A DNA stretch of 60,000 bases from Symbiodinium natans (lineage: Eukaryota; Sar; Dinophyceae; Suessiales; Symbiodiniaceae), in assembly GCA_905221605.1 (NCBI GenBank), contig CAJNDS010002327.1:1-60000 (forward strand). Reading direction: 5' to 3'. Under the pieces are notes generated by a model that saw only the letters and a program-made list of their open reading frames with translations, did no database searches and had not been told where the DNA came from. Below, in pieces: positions 32,238 to 42,062 of this stretch. Position numbers and translations under genes: made by a program. Positions within the stretch are counted from its first letter, which is position 1. Each line of letters begins with the position of its first letter.

Positions 32238-34650
32238 TCTGCTCAATCGGTGGTCGAAAGGAACATGTGCTCAACATTGCTCTCGACATTGCTCTCTCAA
32301 CCAGCTGAGGGCTTGGGGGCTCTAAGCTAGACTAGTGGGGGAATGTGGGGGGCTTCTGAGACCAAGTGCGCAAGACCTCGATGAGGTGGAAGCCTCGCCT
32401 CGGCAGAGGGAGCACAGCCGAGCACGTAGTGAGCCTTGCCCCTTTCTTGTTTATCTCCATTTTTCTCCATTTTCCCCCTTTTTTTGGAGTCCTGCAGGCC
32501 GCTTTTGTGCTTCAACGGCTCAAACACCATAGCCGGACCGTCGCTTCAGGGCGGCCAGGTGCTTTTCAAGAGCTGCGAACTTGATCAAAGCTGAAATGGG
32601 CTGACTAAACCGACTTCGGTGCAGAACTGCAGCATGCGTGCTCGCATATGCTCATTCATTAACATTGGCTGCACCGCTCAGAGGAGTCACACATGCACAC
32701 GGAAACCAGTGGAAACCAACGCATCTCAGGGCGCGGCATGAACCCATCATGCACCAAAAGAGGTATGTCCCGCACACAAGCCATGGAGATGTCTGCATCA
32801 GGTCTCGGTTTGCCATGATGAGCAAAAGGAATTTTACTTTAACCATGCAAGCATGCAAGCGATGATGATCATGACATATCATGGCGCCCGCTGGGTCCAC
32901 ACGTCCCAGAAAGCTGTACAAGCGCCTATGTGCCCTCGCTATATGGGTTTCTGGTGCAGGCTCTGGGACAACCATCACGTTCAATGCAAATCCCGAATAC
33001 TACCAATGCGAGACATTCATGCTTCTACTCAGAAGTTCGCAGCACTTTCCACCGAACGCCGCCAAAGTTGTCTCATTGCAAGCTATGAGGCATCTTCGCT
33101 CGTTCGTGTGCCTGACAGCGACGTGTGCAAACATGAACAGCTCAGGCCAAACACTTCAGAAGTGACCAGGCTTGAAAGACTGCGTAGAGAAACGGAACTT
33201 GTGTTTTTTGATGTGGATGAGAAAGGTTGAGAGGTTGAGAGGGCACCATCTGTGAGAGAGGCCTTGAAGCTCATGAAGCGGCGAAAAAGCGCAGACACCA
33301 GTGTTCTGCGGATGGTGCCGGAAATGCCAAGTCTAGCCTGAGTTGCCGGCCAATGACAGTGACCGGTTGCTTCACATTATCGCTTTTACTTCTTCACTGC
33401 TCAGCACCACACCCTCAATCTGGCAGATTCAAAGGAAAGTTTTTCAGAGCGGGACACAGCCTGGTGCCTCGAAAGAGGGGGGGTTTGCCGGTGGCCGTAG
33501 CTTTGATAGGGCATTTGCGAGTAGCAGGCAGCCAGACTGCGAATCGCAAACGGCCGTGCTATGTAAGATTGATCGACCATGAGTCGATTCGATGGCTTCT
33601 GCCACGAGTTCATGTTGCCACAGAAAGATAGCAAACCACCAGCACAACTTCCACAGTGTGGGGAGTGAGGCAAAGGCAATCTCATGCTGGAGCCACGAAC
33701 CGTCCAATGCCGCGAAGCATCTCTCAGCACATCCAGTACGTGCAGGATGGCGAAGGGAATCAAATAGAACCTAGAAAGGGCGGATCGTGTTTTGCAATGT
33801 GCCATTGCGATGTGACCACAGTTCCAAAGTTTTTGTAAACTTAAAGCCATCATGAAGGCACTCCGGCACTGCGAGCAAATGATCGGGAACCACGTTCCTC
33901 GCATGGCACCTGGCCTGGGGAGTCTTCTCGGGAGCTGCTTCCTGTACCCTGTGCCAAACTTGAGCTGCGACCAGGAATTTCTAGGCACCTCCTGCCAAGC
34001 GTCTACTTGGGCCCTTGGAGGCATCGCCCAACTCTCTCTTTTCTAACTTTCTTTCACGGGGCAGAACCTAGTGCAAGGCCCTTCGTACATGGCTTTGAAG
34101 CTTGCAGCGAACGTGGCTGGGACATTACCCAATGTTTAGGCAAGTCCCTTAGCAGATCTGAAAAACACTGTGCCCTAAACTGCTGTGGAGGATCCTTCCT
34201 TCCGACCTTCCTTACGTCTTTCGAGCATGACCCCCAAAGGGTCGCGCCGAAGTGCGCTCAGGTACGAGGCTTGGTGAGACTGGTGCCTGTAGCGCTCGTT
34301 TAGCCTTGGAAGTATGCCTGGTTAGCCGGTTGGGCGAGCGAGTGAAGTGTTAGCGCTATGACCGGGAAACAGTCCCTGGTCGCTTTCTCTCTTGATTTTT
34401 ATCTTTCCTCCCTGCACGTGTAGATACATGTAGCCCCCATGCCGCTCCCCCCTTCTTTTCGCTTTTTATGACCGCCGGTTGTATGACCGCCGGGGGCGGG
34501 TTTCGACGCCCTCTTGCGACACGCGCGCCCCAACAGTGTGGAAAGACGCTACAGAGATCCACGACCCTTGTTACATGTTGACTAAATCTCCCCTGCGCAG
34601 TCTGCGCTCCCCCATCTTTGGTGGCCGATTGGAGACAAGAGCCAAGGCCC

Positions 34651-34735
34651 AGCCACTCTCTCTCTCTCTCTCCCGCACGCATGGCCCCCCCCCGAAGAGA
34701 GGGCCGCCTCCAGGGGCGCGCGATGTCCAAAGTTT
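34651..34735. repeat. CT-rich dispersed repeat, copy 3
   Basis: CT run, CCCGCACGCATGGCCCC, CCGAAGAGAGGGCCGCC, CAGGGGCGCGC: the same series as 7431-7530, about 27 kb away. Confidence 0.85.
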
Positions 34736-34783
34736 GGTCGGAGCGAAAACTTCCCCACCTGCCCCCACCCGCCTCCACGACAA

Positions 34784-34882
34784 ACAACACGTCACTCTCT
34801 CTCTCTCTCTCCCCCACGCATACAACACGTCACTCTCTCTCTCTCTCTCCCCCACGCATACAACACGTCACTCTCTCTCTCT
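34784..34882. repeat. Tandem repeat of CT run plus CCCCCACGCATACAACACGT
   Basis: Two and a half units of about 37 bp, each a (CT)n run followed by CCCCCACGCATACAACACGT. The CACGCAT word links it to the dispersed CT element just upstream, from which it probably arose. Confidence 0.9.
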
Positions 34883-35805
34883 CTTTCTTTCTTTTCCTTC
34901 TTTCGTGGGGCTACGGCTAGGGGTCAGGCCCCCGGGCGAGTTCGCCCGTCCCCACTTTGAGGGTATGTCAGGCGCTTGTGGAGGATGCACTGACTCTCTC
35001 TTGCTGCAGTCCAGGGCACATCCCAAGCACCAACGCAGTGGCTTCCAGGTTGTCTGGCGAGGTGAACACAGTAGGGGCGAAGTCGGCGAAGTTAAAATTG
35101 CAGGAGCTCCAAGACTTGAGGGTTTCTGGGGGCAGTATTGCCACAGGGACTTGGGAGGGCTTGTACTACAGTATGTAGAATGTCAATGTCCAGATGTATC
35201 CAGCTACGACGCACTATTTGTTCAGTGATGTTGAACTCTCAACGAGCTCTCGCCTGGCACCAGTAGTTGTGTGCCAAACACGCTGCCCCCGATGTCCTGC
35301 ACATCAACGGACAATAGTGTCTGCGCTTCTGCCTTCTGAATCCTCCGGCCTAAGTTCCATTGGACCCCTTAAGCACTGGCCCACATGGCAATGCCAGCTC
35401 CCATCGGCGCAGTTTGCAGTTGGTCCGTTCACCCCCTGGAAGCAAACAAACCTATTCACTCGCAGACCTGAAATCCACCTCGGAATATGCTTCGCAGCTG
35501 CCAGCTCGCGTCCTCCTTCAAAAGACGGCTCGTCTGTGAGTCGATCTGTGAGTCTGAGTCCGACGACGACGAGACAGCGGCCTGCCGAACAATTGGATCG
35601 CAGAATCGGCCGCTGGATGGATACCAGCAGGTCGGGTTTCTTGGATCTTCCAGCCTTTTGCAGTTCAACTTGGCCATCGATGCGCTGACACATGCTTGAC
35701 GACTGGTAGTAAGCAGTTCTGAAAGCTCTGCGCAAAGTCCGGAGCACCTACCAGTACCTACTCAGCTAAAGAAGCTCGGACCCTCCTCAGGGAGACGCTT
35801 GCGCG

Positions 35806-36150
35806 CGCACACACACACACACACACACACCCACGCCCACACCCACACCTACACCCACACACACCCACCCACACACCCACACACCCCCACACCTCCCCCC
35901 CACACCCCCACACCCCCCCCACACCCCCCCCACACCCCCCCACACCCCCCCACACCCCCCACCCCCCACACCCCCACACCCCCCACCCCCCCCCACACCA
36001 CCCCACACACCCACCCACACACCACGCCCACGCCCCACGCCCCACGCCCCACGCCCCACGCCCCACGCCCCACGCCCCACGCCCCACGCCCCACGCCCCA
36101 CGCCCCACGCCCCACGCCCCACGCCCCACGCCCCACGCCCCACGCCCACA
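35806..36150. repeat. (CA)n, C-rich and CCCCACG heptamer satellite
   Basis: Starts as (CA)n, drifts through CCCACAC and C-runs, and ends from about 36024 in roughly 17 clean copies of the 7-mer CCCCACG. Long His/Pro and Gly/Trp/Val frames here are products of the repeat. Confidence 0.97.
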
Positions 36151-36250
36151 CACATCACATCCATGGATGTCAAACGCTTCTTGAAGGCTGCATCTCACAG
36201 TAGTGTGCCGGTTGCCTGAACACTGGTGCATGAAACTGGAGGAATGATTT

Positions 36251-36290
36251 TATATATATATATATATATGTATGTATATATATATACATC
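36251..36290. repeat. (TA)n microsatellite
   Basis: TATATA run with two TATG interruptions. Confidence 0.95.
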
Positions 36291-36600
36291 ATGCTCAGAC
36301 GGCACGTGGATGATGACGACGACGATGATGATAAATTTCTTTTCAACGAAAGCAAGCACAGGATGCAACACCCCATTCTCAAAAATTTCGGCAAGTGGTA
36401 TCCCTTGCAGAGCTGTGAGGGTTTCGCATGTATGCGGCAAGAGAACAGATGGGCCAACAGGACAGGACAAGACTCTCCATCTCTGCCCTAATAACAATAC
36501 TTATGTGGAGACGACAGGGCTTGGGGTTCAGGGCTGAGGGCACAGGGGTTTAGGAGTTTAGGAGTCGAACAGGGAAAGCTAGGCACATGCCCTAGACGAC

Positions 36601-36716
36601 CTTTGATGCTGCCTCGGCCACTGCCGCTCTTGAAGCTTCTTCCCTTGCTTTGGCCAGAAGCACATTGATGAGATACACCTTCAAAAAGACAGTCCTTGGT
36701 CCGAAAACAAAGGGCG
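36601..36716 (-). CDS. Putative helical exon, unknown protein
   Basis: Follows CAACGCAG (36717) and ends before GTCGTC (36600). Reads PFVFGPRTVFLKVYLINVLL then AKAREEASRAAVAEAASK: a hydrophobic helix followed by an Ala/Glu/Lys-rich amphipathic helix. No family recognised. Same strand as the neighbouring exons. Confidence 0.5.
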
Positions 36717-37467
36717 CTGCGTTGTGCCTGCATTGGATAAAACAAGTCAGCGGTCAGCTCTGTGCAGGCAGCCGAGATACAAGAGAAAGTACAGATTGTG
36801 CATCACAGAGATGCTAACCTCACAATCTGACTGTACTGCATTCGTTCGGAGCTGCTACAGCATATGTGCAATGGCACAAGCTGGAATGCTGTCACCAGGA
36901 GGTATGATTTTGCAACTGTAGACGCTCTTTGAAAGGAAGAACTACGAAGAACTAACTGCCTTGACAGACAAGGGCCTCTTAGGACATCACGACATGGGTG
37001 TTTTCTCTGCCGCACGATCTTGAACATGTCGCTGCTAGATTAGCTTGTTTTAATGCTTTGTTGGTCCCGCTCGAAGTATCTCGCATGACTCATATGAACC
37101 AGGAAGTGTCGTGAACCCCACTGCCTACAAGTATTACCCTCTTCTCGGCATCGATTGCTTGCTTTGCTGTGAAGTTGTGCAGACCACTACAGCCCCGCGA
37201 TCTGCCTTGCAGCCAATGCTGGTGAAGGACTGCGTAGGGTGCACCATGATATTGAAGGTCCATCGGCAAAACTATTCCAATCGAATCCCACATGCCACCA
37301 TTTTCTACATTGCGCACAAAATATTTATGCAAACGCGATGCCCGGGTTGTCGACTGCGGACAAATGCGACATCTTGCAGACACTCGTTGCTCTCTTGTGC
37401 GGGGCTTGGATGTACGGTACCTTCAATGTGTACAAGTAGTCTCAACATGCTGAACTTCCGACTTTAC

Positions 37468-37691
37468 CCTTGCAGAGTCGGCACAGGAACTTGCTGCCGA
37501 AAAGCGTGAACAAGCGCCTTCATCTTGATTCTGGGCTGCATCATGCAAAGCGTGATGAAACTCCAGGCAAACTTCCTGCCAGATGCGGCTCGTCCATGCC
37601 CCGAAATAGCTTCACCCGCTTCCTTCTTTGATTGCCCTTCAGCCCTCGAAAATGCAAAAACTTCCCGGACATTGCTCACAGCCACAATCAG
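37468..37691 (-). CDS. Exon of an unknown protein
   Basis: A 224-nt exon between TGCGCAG (37692) and GTAAAG (37467). It reads LIVAVSNVREVFAFSRAEGQ, SKKEAGEAISGHGRAASG, then KFAWSFITLCMMQPRIKMKA. Strong splice signals and an ordinary composition make it a good exon call; the protein is not recognised. An upstream piece near 37717-37790 (ISSELIGRRTIKDLPEIS) does not join in phase. Confidence 0.5.
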
Positions 37692-38204
37692 CTGCGCAGT
37701 ACATTGACAGCAAAACCTGATATTTCTGGCAAGTCCTTAATGGTACGTCGTCCAATGAGTTCGGAGCTAATAGACACTCGGCGATGTCATTGCTTGGAAA
37801 GGAGTCCTGCAGGGGATGAAAGTGGCTCGCAGAAACAGACTGGACAGGCCACTGTCGCTGTCTCCTAGTTTCGTCAAAAGGGTGGAGGATCAAAAACATT
37901 TCCAAAATATCAAACACAAATTTCAGACAGAAGGGTCAACGATTGAAAATCACAGGTAACTTCCGAACATCAGACCTGCACATGCTGTAACTAACCTGCA
38001 GAATGTGTGATTGCCCGCGGGTCCAAGCGGTGCATCGGTTGCTCCAAATGCTGCTATAGCTTTGCTGACAGCTCATGGGCTCCCAAAGTTGTGAATGACA
38101 GCATCCTGCTTGTTCATCGGCTCCAGACGCCCTCAATAATTACAGCACTCATTCAAGATGCTGTGATTTTCGGCCATGGGGCCCACCAATTGCAAACATC
38201 GCGC

Positions 38205-38412
38205 TTGCATGATAGGTTTTGGCAAGGCTTCAGATGGTGTTGAGGGAATGTCTACTGATGGCGCCGAATGCTTTGAAGCAAGCTTGCCTAGCCCCCCCCT
38301 CCACTCCCCCCTCCATATTGGCGAACGAAATGGATGCATCATGGGTTTGGAAAGGACTCGTATGATGTCCAAGGAATGTCTGCCTATGGCGTGCAATGCT
38401 TTGAAACACGCT
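38205..38412. repeat. Diverged direct duplication of about 75-85 bp
   Basis: Segment near 38205-38285 and segment near 38332-38412 share the same order of words (ATGATAGG / ATCATGGG, TTTGG-AAGG, GGAATGTCT, TGCTTTGAA, GCTTGC). In the plus frame both read G-F-G-K-x-S-x-x-V-x-G-M-S, suggesting the unit came from coding sequence. Confidence 0.65.
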
Positions 38413-38623
38413 TGCGTTGCTTAAGAGGAGCCGGGGGGGTTGGGGGGTGGCAACCCCCCCCGCCCCGCCCCACCCCCTCACATTTGTCAACGCGGTGTTT
38501 GTCCGTGTTTCGTTGGGGTCGAGGTGGGGGCTTCCTCCCCGGCCAATGTGCGCCTGCGGGTTTCGGGATAAAGGCGCGAAACCAGTCATGCACTCTTCCC
38601 GTATTCCCACCTAAGTAACCTCC

Positions 38624-38789
38624 AGTATGGTACAGTAATAGGGCTCGCCCGCTATTGGCTCCGTCTCCCCTTGTGCTCGCTCATACTTGTGAGACTGGCG
38701 GCCCGCTCTCGTTCTCTTTCGTCGGTCCTCGTCGATGATCTTGACACGGCAGCCACCTCCTCGAATGAAACACCGCTCCGGCTCCGATA
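38624..38789 (-). CDS. Putative exon, charged protein
   Basis: Minus frame starting after TTGTGAG and ending near GTTACT (38623). Reads EFAVKLSEPERCFIRGGG, CRVKIIDEDRRKRTRAGRQS, HKYERAQGETEPIAGEPY. Highly charged, GC-rich, with no stop in 77 codons. No family recognised; a plus-strand frame overlaps, so strand is probable rather than certain. Confidence 0.4.
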
Positions 38790-38940
38790 GCTTTACGGCG
38801 AACTCCTCACAACGACTCGGGAGTCTTTCGTGCACGAGGCACATTCAGCTGAGCACAGCTCTTGGTACGGCTGTCTCATGCGATACATTGACATCACAAG
38901 AGGTCATGAGGCTGTTCTCCCATGCACTTAACTCAGCGAC

Positions 38941-39116
38941 ATGTGTGTTTGGACGAACGATCTGTGCTTTACTGGAACTTCCTCATGCAGTGCCCACTTC
39001 ACAACAACTCGCAGCAAGTCAAACAGATTCAAAGAGTCTAACACCGAATCGTGGCTCTGTGCCCTCGCCTCGCAGGTATGCCAGGCGGTGTCTGTGAGGA
39101 TGGGGATTGTGACGTG
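38941..39116 (-). CDS. Exon of an unknown protein
   Basis: Begins after CATTGCAG (39117), phase 0, ends before GTCGCT (38940). Reads HVTIPILTDTAWHTCEARAQ, SHDSVLDSLNLFDLLRVVVK, WALHEEVPVKHRSFVQTH. Well-composed single frame; the other frames carry stops or odd composition. Together with 39498-39602 it suggests one minus-strand gene over 38.9-39.6 kb. Confidence 0.5.
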
Positions 39117-39497
39117 CTGCAATGTTGAGCCTGTGGGAAACCTGAAGCTGGCAGACTTCTCGAAGTCTCTTCAGCTGAGCAATGCGATCTTGAGGACTGA
39201 TACTTCACCAGTTCATGTCCAATTCTTTTCTGTGTCAGCTTGAGCTCAGGTGGCTCGAGGACGGTGTCCACATGCGAATACCGCACGCCAGCCTGGCACA
39301 AGGATAGCTTCATCGGATTCATCGATTCATCGGATTTCATGGGACTTCGGAGCTTAAGGTCTGGTCATGTCTGGTCTCTGCGGTGCTTGAAGCGCAGGGG
39401 GCCTGGCCAGATAAATCCTGGGTGTAGCAGCGTACACCTCGCAAGAAGGGATGGGGACCGCATGTACCGCGACAAATCGCTTTCGCAGCCTTAGCAC

Positions 39498-39602
39498 CTG
39501 CGTGCCCCCGTTTGCATGACCCCCACGAACAGCCATCAATCTCTCCACCAAGAAACTGCAAGGATTGCTGGGATCACCGGAGCGAATCACCGGCAATTTG
39601 AC
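39498..39602 (-). CDS. Exon of an unknown protein
   Basis: A 35-codon exon, phase 0 to 0, between GCTTGCAG (39603) and GTGCTA (39497). Reads VKLPVIRSGDPSNPCSFLVE then RLMAVRGGHANGGTQ. Probably the same gene as 38941-39116. No family recognised. Confidence 0.5.
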
Positions 39603-39671
39603 CTGCAAGCTGGACATCACGTTCACTTCCCGCCTTTACGCAATTTGTTGAAAGATTGTGATTTTTCAATT

Positions 39672-39890
39672 TTAGGACCTTCTGAGACCTTCTGAGGCAT
39701 ATAAAGGCTGGGAGGTGGCCATGCCATGCCAGTTAAATCTCAGCTGAGGCCCTGCCATCTTGGCTTCATTTTCTTTCGCGTCTCCACCCGGTGACTCGTG
39801 TGTGCTGTGCTGTTGTGCCATTCCACGTGCGTATGAAGTTCTCGCGCCTTGGGCTGCCTGCGCAATCGACTTTTGGCCATTGCGCGCCAT
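39672..39890 (-). CDS. Possible first exon, unknown
   Basis: Starts with ATG at 39890 and reads MARNGQKSIAQAAQGARTSY then Gly/Glu/Ser-rich sequence to a stop at 39672. Lies just upstream of the exon 39498-39602 and could be its first exon with a donor inside. The plus strand is also open, so this is weak. Confidence 0.3.
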   Translation of the reverse strand: MARNGQKSIAQAAQGARTSYARGMAQQHSTHESPGGDAKENEAKMAGPQLRFNWHGMATSQPLYASEGLRRS

Positions 39891-40579
39891 GGTGAGCCAG
39901 TTTGTTGCGCTCTCTCCCGGTGCAGGGCACGTTCAAAATGTGCCTCAGCGGCTGCAGTTTGCCCTCGGAGCCACTTTGGTCTCTTTCCGTGGCTGAGTGG
40001 CTCGAGGTTGCGCGTGGCGCTGCGCTGGTGTTGCGGTTGACATCTTTCCCTCCATCACTCCCCCTGCTCTAGTCATCCTATCCGTCTCTGTAGCGCTCCC
40101 CTAATTCAGAGTAGACCCCGGCCATGGGCTACATATAAAAGGGCATGAAGGCGACATGTCTGCAAAGTGAAAAATCTGCAAGCCTTTAAGCTTGGACTGG
40201 TTGGTTGTACATGTTGTACCTAGGAGCAAAAGTTGGCTCATTGCTCACAAGCCAGCAACTAGCTTGCCCACGAGTCCAGCGCCTCCCCCTCATTCTCTCT
40301 GGCAAAAAAGAGATTCGTGGCCTGCAGCGCGCAGGGGCTTTCATTAAATGGCCTGATACGAGACTAAGTTCCGCAGCTGATCTTACATTGCTTTGTGCAT
40401 GGATGGCTTGCAGGAACCCCCAAGTCAAGTCCCAAATGCCAATCGCTGCATAGCCCATCATAGCCCTACAACACCGGTCCCTTTTCTCCACAGTTCTTGG
40501 CCCCAGACAAAGCGGACGAGGTCGTCATCATCATCCATGGCCCATAGCCAATGCTTTGTCGGCTTGACATGTGCAGCGG

Positions 40580-40840
40580 ATGAAGGCGAAGCTGGTGGTG
40601 TGTTGTCCATTCTTGCTTGGAAGCACTTTCGTCGTCTAGTCTTTTTACGTTGCGGGGACCGCGAACAGCCCACTTGTCCATGTCATGCACAGGGCAAGAA
40701 CTGAACATCCTCGGCAAGCTATGCCGCATCTTTCGGTGAGTTTCGTGTTCCAGCATGCGGAGCCGACTGACGGCAAACAATGGGGCCAACAGCTTGTCCA
40801 TCTCGCTTGCTCTGACCTTCAACGAGCTAGCAACAGTCCA
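40580..40840 (-). CDS. Open frame downstream of the GT13-like exons
   Basis: Continuous minus frame reading VASSLKVRASEMDKLLAPLF, then RLRMLEHETHRKMRHSLP and ARGPRNVKRLDDESASKQEW-like charged sequence. Protein-like but without a GT13 landmark. May be a later exon of the same gene or an unrelated one. Confidence 0.3.
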
Positions 40841-40855
40841 CATAGAGCTGGGCAC

Positions 40856-41423
40856 GAGAAAAAATCCGGCGAGATCTCGAGATCTTCTTCCAGAAAGATC
40901 ACCTGGGTACGCTCATGTCGGAAAAACATGGTTCATGTCGGCGCGAGTTGAAACTGTGAGTGGTGGAACTGGTAGTTGTGTGTTGCATTCGGCAGTCGAT
41001 GTTTGGCTTAATCAGGCCTAACAATTGAATAGCTGGACTGCGGACTGCGGGCTCCTGGGAACTACGTGAACTACATGGAACGACTGTGCTTCAAAGATGC
41101 AGGCGTGAGATTCGTTTCCTCGCGTTCAGACTTCTTTGAACGTTGTCCTCCGATTTGAAGAAAGTGTGTGGTAGAAGATCACTAGCGAGATCAGATCACT
41201 CACTAGCTAGGCTTGCCACCGCCTCAAACCCAAACTCGTCGAACATCCTGCGTAGTGGCATAGTGCAGTTCTGGTGCTGCAAACTCAGGTTGACTTAGGT
41301 CCTCTTTCCAAAGCATACAAGAAGTCCTTCGCATGACGAAGCCGAAGTGTTGGGCAATGCGGACGTAGCCGATGGCCTTTTTGCCGCCGTACCTATCGAG
41401 GGTCCCTTCGTCAAGAGAGCGCG
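40856..41423 (-). CDS. GT13-like glycosyltransferase (GnT-I/POMGnT family), two exons seen
   Basis: Exon 40856-40902 (after TACCCAG) reads VIFLEEDLEISPDFFS, matching the metal- and nucleotide-sugar-binding signature E-[ED]-D-L-x-[IV]-[SA]-x-D-F-F of N-acetylglucosaminyltransferase I and protein O-mannose GnT1. Exon about 41337-41423 (after AATACAG) reads GGKKAIGYVRIAQHFGFVMR, which fits the K-x-x-G-Y-x-x-I-A-x-H-Y segment found a short way before that signature in the family. Such enzymes add GlcNAc to glycans in the Golgi. The exon between the two and the catalytic C-terminal exons were not found; the open frame at 40580-40840 may contain one. The family rests mostly on one short, specific motif. 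Confidence 0.6.
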
Positions 41424-41459
41424 CTGTATTTGGGACCATGCGGGACCATATATGCAGCT

Positions 41460-41852
41460 TTAGGCTTCCGGCTGCTCAATGTTTCTCGAATGCTTGGCTT
41501 TCTCCAAAGCGCTGCTGCGGTACTCTGACTTCAGTCGGCACGCTTGAACGGTGCAGAACTTGCAAGGGCACTTCGCCGCAATAGCTGGAGCATTGGGATC
41601 GTGCTCATGATGCATGTGATATGCCTGCGTCGGGTTTCTGTGCTCGGCTGAACCGAGCAAGTTGGAGCTAACAAAAAACTCAACATCCCACCCGAAACCC
41701 CCAGGAACGAACACCGAGAACAAATTTCGCATCGGCGACTGCGACTCAGCAAAAGACCGAAAGGCTCCAAGAAAAACGACTCGGGTTAGTTTTTTGTGGC
41801 CAAGTTTTCTCTCTGCGGCGGGGGAAAACATGAACGCTTCCAATTGGAACAC
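41460..41852 (-). CDS. Open frame of 131 codons, unknown
   Basis: Minus frame after CCGCCGCAG (near 41813) reading KLGHKKLTRVVFLGAFRSFA, then NLFSVFVPGGFGWDVEFFVS, and a Cys/His-rich part (HHEHDPN, KCPCKFCTVQAC). The V-F-L-G-x-F-R-x-F and D-V-E-F-F-V words loosely recall N-terminal strands of some glycosyltransferase-like proteins, and the next gene downstream is GT13-like, but the link is only suggestive. Confidence 0.35.
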   Translation of the reverse strand: MFQLEAFMFSPAAERKLGHKKLTRVVFLGAFRSFAESQSPMRNLFSVFVPGGFGWDVEFFVSSNLLGSAEHRNPTQAYHMHHEHDPNAPAIAAKCPCKFCTVQACRLKSEYRSSALEKAKHSRNIEQPEA

Positions 41853-42062
41853 TGATGACGCTCCCTCCCGGAGGGCAGAGATGGCGCTTGACCCATGCCT
41901 TCCACAGCACAGTCGCTATCCAACCATTCGGTCCAAGGCTGCACCCTCTGCCAGTCTGCGGAGGAAATCCAGCACATGGGTAAGCTCTGGAGCACACGGA
42001 AACGTCCGAAGGGTAACGCTAGGACCTCACGAGGGAGCCCGTCTCGACCAGGTTGTCCTACC

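Larger units (their letters stand above)
32240..36600. other. Repeat-rich stretch with a few uncertain exons
   Basis: Protein-like pieces: 33100-33340 plus (RLERLRRETELVFFDVDEK and VREALKLMKRRKSADTSVLR, separated by a duplicated GGTTGAGA), 34990-35180 minus (ILPPETLKSWSSCNFNFADF) and 35456-35747 minus (two overlapping frames, one Ser/Asp-rich). None has a known motif. The remaining sequence is CT-rich, CA-rich and C-rich repeats listed separately. Confidence 0.4.

Noticed and set aside
35758-36231. Gly/Trp/Val- and His/Pro-rich frames of 100-157 codons
   Set aside because: Products of the CA/CCCCACG satellite.
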